A stretch of DNA of 44,244 bases from Parcubacteria group bacterium (lineage in GTDB: Bacteria > Patescibacteriota > Minisyncoccia > JACQLN01). Under the pieces are notes generated by a model, which searched no databases, had not been told where the DNA came from, and saw only the letters and a program-made list of their open reading frames with translations. Every line of letters starts with the position of its first letter. The first letter of the stretch is position 1. This document shows positions 39,373-44,244 of this stretch, piece after piece. Where the stretch lies: positions 1 to 44,244 of the forward strand of contig JACQLN010000007.1 in assembly GCA_016204035.1 (NCBI GenBank), given 5' to 3'. Position numbers and translations under genes: made by a program.

Positions 39373-39400
39373 ATACTAGCACTGGAAATGTTTTTTTCAA
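39373..39400 (-). promoter_or_regulatory. Promoter of the second mreB
   Basis: -10 TAGTAT (39373-39378) preceded by TGC; -35 TTGAAA sixteen bases upstream. Spacing to the ATG is eight bases. Confidence 0.6.
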
Positions 39401-39469
39401 ATATTCTTAAACCATATTCTTAAACCATCTAAAAAATCATTTCTGCCAATTCTTTATTCCCATACATCT

Positions 39470-39482
39470 CATACGATCGTAG
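39470..39482. promoter_or_regulatory. ACGATCGT palindrome upstream of the second PaaX/Cas2-like gene
   Basis: CATACGATCGTAG overlaps the position of the -35 box for -10 TAGAAT (39492-39497), which ends eight bases before the ATG. This fits repression by the gene's own product. Confidence 0.7.
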
Positions 39483-39505
39483 AAAATATGTTAGAATAAA
39501 ATAAT

Positions 39506-40033
39506 ATGAAAGTTAAGAAAGGTTTGGTTACAAAATTCATTCTTGAGAAACTAGCCGAGGTAAATGAGTTGGCTCTGGAAGCCATGTTCCCCAGAAACAG
39601 GGCCGAGGGCCGGCTCTGGAGAACAATTTTTGGCCTACCAGCATATTATGAATTTTCTAAAGATAATTTCTCAGCGACATTGAGCCGGCTAAAGAGCCAA
39701 GGTTTAGTGGATAAATTAGGTGGTAAAAAATATGCCAAGTGGCGTTTAACACTCAAAGGTAAAAATAAACTTGGTTCTCTTAAAATGGACTTAATTAAAC
39801 CCGATGGAATTCCACGGTTGGTGATGTACGATGTTCCCGAAAAAGAAAGAAGAAAAAGGGATTTATTAAGATTAGAACTGGTAGCTTGTAACTATCAACA
39901 ACTTCAAAGAAGTGTCTGGCTGGGTTATTCTCCCTTGCCAGAAAAGTTCATACAGAGTTTAAGAGATCTTGGTCTTAAAAATAAGGTTCATATTGTAAGT
40001 ATTAATAAAACCGGAACTTTATCGGAGTTTTAA
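39506..40033 (+). CDS. PaaX-type winged-helix protein with Cas2-like C-terminal domain (copy 2)
   Basis: A 175-residue paralogue of the protein at 2126-2659. The winged helix includes FSATLSRLKSQGLVDKLGGK and KWRLTLKGKNKL; the Cas2-like half includes PRLVMYDVPEKERRKRDLLR and NKVHIVSINKTGT. The first conserved acidic residue of Cas2 nucleases (here Asp in YDVPE) is present in both copies, so nuclease activity cannot be ruled out. There are no cas genes nearby. A leaderless start is predicted. Palindromes lie on both sides as for copy 1. Confidence 0.8.
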   Translation: MKVKKGLVTKFILEKLAEVNELALEAMFPRNRAEGRLWRTIFGLPAYYEFSKDNFSATLSRLKSQGLVDKLGGKKYAKWRLTLKGKNKLGSLKMDLIKPDGIPRLVMYDVPEKERRKRDLLRLELVACNYQQLQRSVWLGYSPLPEKFIQSLRDLGLKNKVHIVSINKTGTLSEF

Positions 40034-40044
40034 GTATATTCTAA

Positions 40045-40098
40045 AATCTTATTCTTATATATTCATTACGATCGTATGATATGTATATGAATAAGATT
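40045..40098. promoter_or_regulatory. 54-bp extended ACGATCGT palindrome downstream of the second PaaX/Cas2-like gene
   Basis: Arms AATCTTATTC and GAATAAGATT, then ATATA and TATAT, surround the core ACGATCGT (40068-40075). It lies 12 bp past the stop codon. Confidence 0.75.
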
Positions 40099-40271
40099 TA
40101 GATAAATTGGATAAGAGGTAATATAAAAAAAATAGAAAATCAATAAAATAAATTCAAAGAATCCCATGGTGCACTTCCTAGGAATGGGTTAAAAATTTAA
40201 GGAATCTGTCTTATACTGTATCTGTCAATAGTGCGGATTTGGGCTAGATATGCTACATTTAGCACGAAAAA
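40099..40271. other. Spacer before the PEGA-protein gene
   Basis: AT-rich sequence. CCCAT and ATGGG arms around 40165-40188 make a weak hairpin (CCCATGGTGCACTTCCTAGG then AATGGG). No convincing promoter could be fixed and no gene is seen. Confidence 0.4.
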
Positions 40272-41576
40272 ATGACCAGAAAAACGCGCCGAATTTTATT
40301 GGGGTTGGCGGTAACGGCTTTTTTAATTATTGGTTTTATTCTTTTAATGTACGCCCGCGGCTACCGCTGGGATTTTAACAACAACCGTTTATTGCTTTCG
40401 GGCGCCATATATATTAAACCCCAAAGCCCCAAGGAAACGGATATTTTTATTAATAAAAAAAATACCGACGAACAAACCGCCGCTCTTATAAAAAACCTTC
40501 TGCCTTTGCGAAAATACCACGCCCAGGTGGCTAAGGTCGGTTACCAAACCTGGCAAAAAGAATTTGAAGTAACGCCCGGTTTGGTAACCGAAGCTGAAAA
40601 TATAATACTGTTTCCAGAAAAATTCTCTTTTCAAATGTTTGTGTCTGAACCCGGCCTATTGGATTTTAATATCTCTCCGGATCAAAAATTCGCGGCTGTT
40701 AAAACAAATTCGGCTAAACTTATATTTTATGATTTTTCCAACTCAACTACCACGGCCACACCATTCACCTTCCCCGACAAAATAAAAACTAAAAGCCTCC
40801 GATTTTTGGAAAACGACCGCGGCTGGTCGGCTAATTCGCAAAAATTTATTTTCTCGCGCAGCACGGCCGCCAAAACAACCTGGTACGTTTGGGACAAATC
40901 AGCTAAAAAATTAACCGACCTTACTTTGCTTTACGAAAGAAAAATTATAGTTAAACAACCCAGCGCCTCGCCTCTGCCTACTAAATTTAACCCGTCAAAA
41001 GTACTTTGGTTCGGCGGCGATGACAATCTTTTGATTCTTATGGATAGTAAACTGTTTCAATTGGATCTGGCCGACGAAACAGTGGCAGACCTTAATTTGA
41101 GCGACGTGGTTGATTTTGATTCCCGTGAAAATAAAATCATCGCCCTTAAAAATCCGGATATTTTGTTAATAATGGACTCGGCGGTGGCCAATGTATCGGT
41201 TCTGGGCCAAACCACGTTTGCGCCCCAAAAAATATTTATTGCTCCGGATGATGCTAAAATCGCCTATACCACCGCTAACGCTTTAGGCGTGATGTGGTTA
41301 AAAGACACCGGTAAACAACCCTTAAAAAAATCGGGCGACCAAGAGGTTATTTACCAATCGCTCGGCGATATTTCCAGCGTTTACTGGCACACTAAAAACG
41401 AACACTTGATGTTTCTAGAAAATCAAAACTTAAAAGTTGTGGAACTGGATACCCGCGATAAAATCAATTTAGCCAGTTGGCCTGAAACCATAACGGCTAT
41501 AAATTATTTAACCGGCGATGCCAAACTTTATTTTTTGACAGATGGCGCCCTAAAATTAGCCGAGGGGGAATTTTAA
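40272..41576 (+). CDS. Membrane-anchored PEGA-domain protein with propeller-like region
   Basis: A 434-residue protein. A membrane segment at residues 8-28 (ILLGLAVTAFLIIGFILLMY) is followed by a PEGA domain (about 40-115: GAIYIKPQSPKETDIFINKK, HAQVAKVGYQTWQKEFEV). Residues 125-434 consist of beta-strand repeats with SPDQKFAAVKTNSAKLIFYD, DDNLLILMDSKLFQL and APDDAKIAYTTANA, resembling a WD40/TolB-like propeller. It should act on the outer face; no enzymatic motif is visible. Confidence 0.85.
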   Translation: MTRKTRRILLGLAVTAFLIIGFILLMYARGYRWDFNNNRLLLSGAIYIKPQSPKETDIFINKKNTDEQTAALIKNLLPLRKYHAQVAKVGYQTWQKEFEVTPGLVTEAENIILFPEKFSFQMFVSEPGLLDFNISPDQKFAAVKTNSAKLIFYDFSNSTTTATPFTFPDKIKTKSLRFLENDRGWSANSQKFIFSRSTAAKTTWYVWDKSAKKLTDLTLLYERKIIVKQPSASPLPTKFNPSKVLWFGGDDNLLILMDSKLFQLDLADETVADLNLSDVVDFDSRENKIIALKNPDILLIMDSAVANVSVLGQTTFAPQKIFIAPDDAKIAYTTANALGVMWLKDTGKQPLKKSGDQEVIYQSLGDISSVYWHTKNEHLMFLENQNLKVVELDTRDKINLASWPETITAINYLTGDAKLYFLTDGALKLAEGEF

Positions 41577-41651
41577 TTATTGAAATTGGATTTAATAATT
41601 TTATTTAATAGAGATTAAAACTCTAACAATAAAGCTATAGCATTATAATTA

Positions 41652-41688
41652 GAAAATAAAAAAGGCCGTTCGTTGTTGGCGAACAGCC
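41652..41688 (-). terminator. Terminator of the small-protein operon
   Basis: On the minus strand GGC-T-GTTCG pairs with CGAAC-G-GCC around CCAACAA, followed by TTTTTTATTTT. Confidence 0.88.
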
Positions 41689-41718
41689 AGTAATTGGTTT
41701 GACTATTCATAGTCCACA

Positions 41719-41805
41719 CTAGTGCCGATCCAAATAGCGTTGCGCCCAATTAACACCTAGCACTGCCAAAAACGCGACAACACCTCCCAGTAAGTACCAT
41801 TTCAT
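41719..41805 (-). CDS. 28-residue membrane peptide (operon gene 6)
   Basis: MKWYLLGGVVAFLAVLGVNW followed by AQRYLDRH: one membrane helix with a basic, polar tail. AGGAGG lies five bases before the ATG and is made of the last two Arg codons of the preceding gene, so translation is coupled. Last gene before the terminator. Function unknown. Confidence 0.7.
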   Translation of the reverse strand: MKWYLLGGVVAFLAVLGVNWAQRYLDRH

Positions 41806-41807
41806 CC

Positions 41808-41963
41808 TTACCTCCTATCTTCGTCTTCTCTGGCAGCCGCGCGAAACGCGCGTATCATCTCCGGCGACATATCGCGAATGGCTTGATTGACGCGCTTGGG
41901 GTTAATGACCGTCGGCGCGAGTGGATGCTTTGGTTCGGACTTCGCCCGCTTTTTTCGTGCCAT
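41808..41963 (-). CDS. 51-residue basic protein, MARKK copy A (operon gene 5)
   Basis: Starts MARKKRAKSEPKHPLAP and ends AAAREDEDRR. The first about 17 residues and the last five (DEDRR) match copy B at 42458-42613, while the middle (INPKRVNQAIRDMSPEMIRA) is quite different. Strongly basic N-terminus, acidic-basic end, no membrane segment; perhaps nucleic-acid or lipid-head-group binding. AGGAG precedes the ATG. Two bases lie between its stop and the next ATG. Confidence 0.75.
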   Translation of the reverse strand: MARKKRAKSEPKHPLAPTVINPKRVNQAIRDMSPEMIRAFRAAAREDEDRR

Positions 41964-41966
41964 GAT

Positions 41967-42191
41967 TCAACTCTCCTGCACCCAGATTCTTTTATATAGG
42001 TATTGAACCCAGGAAAACAATCTTATCAGAAACCACACACCGGCGAGTACTATAAGGTAGTACGCAACATAGTTGATTCCCTTTTGAACTCCACCATGTA
42101 CCAGGCCGACGCTCCAGAAGTGCAGCAACAGAAGTAGTCCGGTGAATGTAAGTAGTGATGCTAAAAGTCCAGGTTCTTTTCTTGTCTGCAT
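41967..42191 (-). CDS. 74-residue two-pass membrane protein (operon gene 4)
   Basis: Starts MQTRKEPGLLASLLTFTGLL; membrane segments lie at about 9-30 and 41-60 (YVAYYLIVLAGVWFLIRLFS). The basic tail is YLYKRIWVQES. GGAGG lies eight bases before ATG 42191; longer in-frame starts upstream are rejected since they overlap the preceding gene. It ends three bases from the MARKK copy A start. Confidence 0.72.
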   Translation of the reverse strand: MQTRKEPGLLASLLTFTGLLLLLHFWSVGLVHGGVQKGINYVAYYLIVLAGVWFLIRLFSWVQYLYKRIWVQES

Positions 42192-42208
42192 ATAAGATCC
42201 TCCTTTTG

Positions 42209-42454
42209 TCAGCTTGATAAATATAGAAAAAACACTGCGGACAAGGTTGTCGCGCAAAAGAGTTTGATATCCCCGAAGGCAGCTCCAAAAGTCCCGAAAA
42301 TCAAAAGTGTAATGAAACAATGCTCTACCGACGGGTACCAACCGGAGATAGCGCAAAATATCATAAACATGCCTGCTAGCATACCAATAGCCACCGCGAG
42401 TTTGTGATCATGGACATGAAGCCACATTTCAAACCTCTGCATCAGATAGTACAT
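42209..42454 (-). CDS. 81-residue multi-pass membrane protein (operon gene 3)
   Basis: Starts MYYLMQRFEMWLHVHDHKLA; hydrophobic segments at about 19-38 (AVAIGMLAGMFMIFCAISGW), 46-62 (CFITLLIFGTFGAAFG) and 64-80 (LFCATTLSAVFFLYL). GGAGG from the end of MARKK copy B serves as its ribosome site. Family unknown. Confidence 0.72.
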   Translation of the reverse strand: MYYLMQRFEMWLHVHDHKLAVAIGMLAGMFMIFCAISGWYPSVEHCFITLLIFGTFGAAFGDIKLFCATTLSAVFFLYLSS

Positions 42455-42457
42455 GAC

Positions 42458-42613
42458 TTACCTCCTATCTTCGTCTCCTCTGCCCGCCGCCAGGAGTGTT
42501 TTCTCGTTCTCTCGGACGAATACCCTAAGTGCTCGCTTACACTTTTCATGCTTGATGACCGCCGGCGCGAGTGGATGCTTTGGTTCGGACTTCGCCCGCT
42601 TTTTTCGTGCCAT
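42458..42613 (-). CDS. 51-residue basic protein, MARKK copy B (operon gene 2)
   Basis: Starts MARKKRAKSEPKHPLAP like copy A, then diverges (AVIKHEKCKRALRVFVRENE) and converges again at GDEDRR. About 50 bp at the 5' end and 30 bp at the 3' end are nearly identical in DNA to copy A, whereas the centre is not. GGGAGG precedes the ATG. Three bases separate it from the next gene. Confidence 0.75.
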   Translation of the reverse strand: MARKKRAKSEPKHPLAPAVIKHEKCKRALRVFVRENEKTLLAAGRGDEDRR

Positions 42614-42636
42614 ACTCAACCTCCCTCTCTGGATTG

Positions 42637-42825
42637 CTATGGTCTGTTGGAGCGCGTAATACCGCGCGCGCGGGAAAATGCGGCTATTACAATGGCGGCA
42701 CTGATGAGTAATAAGACGATTACCGTTACCACCAAACTGGGTGCTGTTATCCCATTACCGATCAATAACCCTAACGATATACCTAACAAGCCAATCACTA
42801 CCGCGGAAGCGCCTTGTTGGCTCAT
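42637..42825 (-). CDS. 62-residue two-pass membrane protein (operon gene 1)
   Basis: Starts MSQQGASAVVIGLLGISLGL; two membrane segments (about 8-24, 30-50, with VVTVIVLLLISAAIVIAAFS) and a basic tail RARGITRSNRP. GGAGG lies eight bases before the ATG. It heads the operon. Function unknown. Confidence 0.72.
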   Translation of the reverse strand: MSQQGASAVVIGLLGISLGLLIGNGITAPSLVVTVIVLLLISAAIVIAAFSRARGITRSNRP

Positions 42826-42925
42826 AGTGTGAACCTCCTATGAAAAAGCGTGTTGTTAAAGAACATCTTATTCTATCTATAGTTTAACGGTACTATAAAT
42901 TTCTATTTTTACAAAGTACTTGTAA
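42826..42925. other. Leader region of the small-protein operon
   Basis: A roughly 100-bp AT-rich stretch that should contain the operon promoter. Candidate -10 words on the minus strand are TATAGA, TAGAAT and TAAGAT, but none has a clear -35 at proper spacing. Confidence 0.4.
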
Positions 42926-42958
42926 TACAAAAACCCCGCGATGCTTACTATCACGAGG
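42926..42958 (-). terminator. Terminator of rplQ-rplM-rpsI
   Basis: On the minus strand CCTCGTGAT pairs with ATCGCGGGG (9 bp with two G-T pairs; loop AGTAAGC), followed by TTTTTGTAT. Confidence 0.85.
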
Positions 42959-42976
42959 TTTTTTGAGATTTTATTT

Positions 42977-43510
42977 TTACCGTTTGCTAAATTGCGGAGC
43001 GCGCCTGGCTTTTTTAAGGCCGTATTTGCGGCGTTCTTTTTCGCGCGGATCGCGCGACAGCAAACCCGACTTTTTAAGTTTTTTTCTAAAGTTCTGGTCA
43101 AACTTGATCAAGGCCCGGGCGATACCCAAACGCACTGCCTCGGCCTGCGAGTTGATGCCTCCGCCCTCCAATTTAACCGAGATCCTAAAATGATCGGCGG
43201 CTTTAAGTTTGCTTAAAGACTCCATCGCGGTTTCAATAAGATTAGGCAACCTAAAATAATCTTTGAATGTTTTTTCGTTTACTGAAAACCCCCCTTGGGC
43301 TGCCGATTCTTTGGGATTAGCCGTAAAAATCCTAACCCGAGCCACCGACCGCTTGCGCCGGCCAATAGCTTCAAAATACTTTTTAGTGTCCTTTCTTTCG
43401 GCGCTAAACACACCCAAAACATCTTCTTTTTCTTCTGGAACGTCTAAAATTGGATCGGGTATTGGACCCAAAATTTCTTCTTTTTTTTCTGTTTTTGTTT
43501 TAACAGGCAT
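42977..43510 (-). CDS. rpsI: Ribosomal protein uS9
   Basis: A 177-residue S9. The core begins YFEAIGRRKRSVARVRIFT, has VKLEGGGINSQAEAVRLGIA and ARALIKFDQNFRKKLKKSGL, and ends SRDPREKERRKYGLKKARR then APQFSKR, the tail reaching the P site. The N-terminus carries an extra about 45 acidic/proline residues (MPVKTKTEKKEEILGPIPDP). It follows rplM with one base between. Confidence 0.96.
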   Translation of the reverse strand: MPVKTKTEKKEEILGPIPDPILDVPEEKEDVLGVFSAERKDTKKYFEAIGRRKRSVARVRIFTANPKESAAQGGFSVNEKTFKDYFRLPNLIETAMESLSKLKAADHFRISVKLEGGGINSQAEAVRLGIARALIKFDQNFRKKLKKSGLLSRDPREKERRKYGLKKARRAPQFSKR

Positions 43511-43511
43511 T

Positions 43512-43874
43512 TTATCTTATTTCTCCTTTATACAATCTTAAGTTCCCAATAAACTTATCGCGTAGCCGATTTTTTGGCAACATCCCGTAAACCGCCTCCC
43601 TTAAAACACCCCGGGAATCTTTAACCATATATTCTTTAAGCGTCCGCTGGCTGATACCGCCCGGGTAACCGGAATACTTAAAATATTTTTTATCTTCCAA
43701 TTTATTTCCGGTAAATTTTAATTTATCGGTGTTAAAAACGACAACTTTTCTGGACAAATCGGGATTATTGGGCGAAAAATCGGCGCCGTCCTTGCCGCGC
43801 AAAGCCACCGCCACTTTAGTGGCCAAACGACCCAGTATTTCACCATCAGCATTAAATTTATACTCCCTATTCAT
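43512..43874 (-). CDS. rplM: Ribosomal protein uL13
   Basis: A 120-residue L13, slightly shorter than usual (about 140). It includes LGRLATKVAVALRGKDGADF, VVVFNTDKLKFTGNKLEDKK, YFKYSGYPGGISQRTLKEYM and AVYGMLPKNRLRDKFIGNLR. Binds 23S rRNA early in 50S assembly. Operon rplQ-rplM-rpsI is the standard order. Confidence 0.96.
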   Translation of the reverse strand: MNREYKFNADGEILGRLATKVAVALRGKDGADFSPNNPDLSRKVVVFNTDKLKFTGNKLEDKKYFKYSGYPGGISQRTLKEYMVKDSRGVLREAVYGMLPKNRLRDKFIGNLRLYKGEIR

Positions 43875-43876
43875 AA

Positions 43877-43962
43877 TAAAATTCTAGATTCTAAACAGTT
43901 TTGGATTTTGGGTTTTAATCATTGGGATGTGTTTCGGATTTAGTGCTTCGTGCTTCGGATTT
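43877..43962. repeat. TTAGTGCTTCGTGCTTCGG repeat, copy 2
   Basis: TTTTAATCATTGGGATGTGT then TTCGGATTTAGTGCTTCGTG. Matches 31505-31636 over some 45 bases with few changes. It forms the rplQ-rplM spacer. Confidence 0.8.
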
Positions 43963-44244
43963 TCATACAAATTCAATGTAACACATCCTGGCTCCGTCTT
44001 TTCTAATCTCGCCCAACCTGATAATACGCGTGTAACCGCCGTTTCTGGATTGATATTTTGAACCAATTTCCTTAACAATCTTACTCACCGAACCTTCCGG
44101 TAGAACTTTAGCCAATGCCCTAATATTGGCTAATCCCCCTTTCTTGGCTTTGGTAATAAGCGGAGCTATAACCCGAGCCAGCTCTTTAGCTTTGGCCTCG
44201 GTGGTTTTTATCCGGCCTTGGTCAATCAAAGCCACCGACAAACT
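43963..44244 (-). CDS. rplQ: Ribosomal protein bL17, N-terminus missing (partial)
   Basis: The visible C-terminal part (about 93 residues) reads in frame from the right edge as SLSVALIDQGRIKTTEAKAK, then PLITKAKKGG and ends MCYIEFV. This is the middle and end of L17; the missing N-terminus would hold the basic HRKxxR segment. The stop is TGA at 43963-43965, an ordinary stop here. Confidence 0.93.
   Translation of the reverse strand, partial: SLSVALIDQGRIKTTEAKAKELARVIAPLITKAKKGGLANIRALAKVLPEGSVSKIVKEIGSKYQSRNGGYTRIIRLGEIRKDGARMCYIEFV

Noticed and set aside
41967..42356. Long form (129 residues) of the fourth small-operon gene
   Set aside because: The extension overlaps the upstream gene and lacks a ribosome site, while ATG 42191 has GGAGG at good spacing.

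Overview
The window looks like a chromosomal segment of a Candidate Phyla Radiation / Patescibacteria (Parcubacteria-like) bacterium. The evidence is the mix of short, closely packed housekeeping genes, the DUF3105 and PaaX/Cas2-like proteins, a compact RpoD, proteins often shorter than in model bacteria, intergenic spaces full of structured repeats, and several core genes whose promoter -10 box lies only 7-8 bases before the start codon (predicted leaderless mRNAs). UGA behaves as an ordinary stop codon. No database search was possible; family names rest on motifs seen in the translations.

Layout. 0-1 kb: end of a membrane-anchored protein of unknown function that runs off the left edge. 1.1-1.93 kb: an oversized RNase P RNA gene (rnpB, minus strand) carrying two copies of a 72-73 bp repeat. 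2.0-2.7 kb: a PaaX/Cas2-like gene bracketed by ACGATCGT palindromes. 2.78-3.09 kb: an unidentified structured RNA with its own terminator. 3.1-12.7 kb (minus strand): RNase H, RecJ, PGK, TPI, a GalT-type uridylyltransferase, a GT2 glycosyltransferase, two tiny membrane peptides, RuvX, a membrane metal hydrolase, methionine aminopeptidase and adenylate kinase. 12.9-14.0 kb (plus): a GC-rich two-gene island with a membrane coiled-coil protein and a lipoprotein. 14.1-17.9 kb: divergent PP2C-type phosphatase and UvrD-like helicase-nuclease. 18-26.8 kb: rpoD, dnaG (with a repeat-derived in-frame insert), rpsF-ssb-rpsR, recA, a RodZ-like protein and ftsK. 26.8-27.1 kb: a promoter, a small folded RNA, an aberrant tRNA and a terminator. 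27.1-27.9 kb: a REP-associated tyrosine transposase between inverted repeats. 27.9-32.9 kb: DUF3105 protein, DsbA-like protein, mreC, mreB, proS. 33.1-35.5 kb: two accessory genes around rseP. 35.6-39.4 kb: frr, a small coiled-coil protein, a BNR-repeat protein, holB-like, second mreB. 39.5-40.1 kb: second PaaX/Cas2-like gene, again between palindromes. 40.3-41.6 kb: a membrane-anchored PEGA/propeller protein. 41.7-42.8 kb: an operon of six tiny genes (28-81 aa) with strong Shine-Dalgarno sites. 43-44.2 kb: rpsI, rplM and the end of rplQ.

Two layers can be separated. Core genes (replication, translation, cell shape, glycolysis) are AT-leaning, mostly lack Shine-Dalgarno sites, and some appear leaderless. 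Accessory islands (9.7-10.0, 12.9-14.0, 33.1-33.4, 34.8-35.5, 41.7-42.8 kb) are GC-richer, have strong AGGAGG-type ribosome binding sites and often near-consensus promoters, and encode small membrane or unknown proteins.

The most unusual feature is the wealth of intergenic inverted-repeat elements. Two related families (A: five copies; B: three copies) keep a conserved inner stem-loop while their outer closing stems change in sequence but stay paired. Other families (split GCGACACTAAT element, three-way-junction element, TGGCCTAAG palindrome) occur as well, and some elements are nested inside others. A different repeat has entered rnpB twice and dnaG once without destroying either gene.
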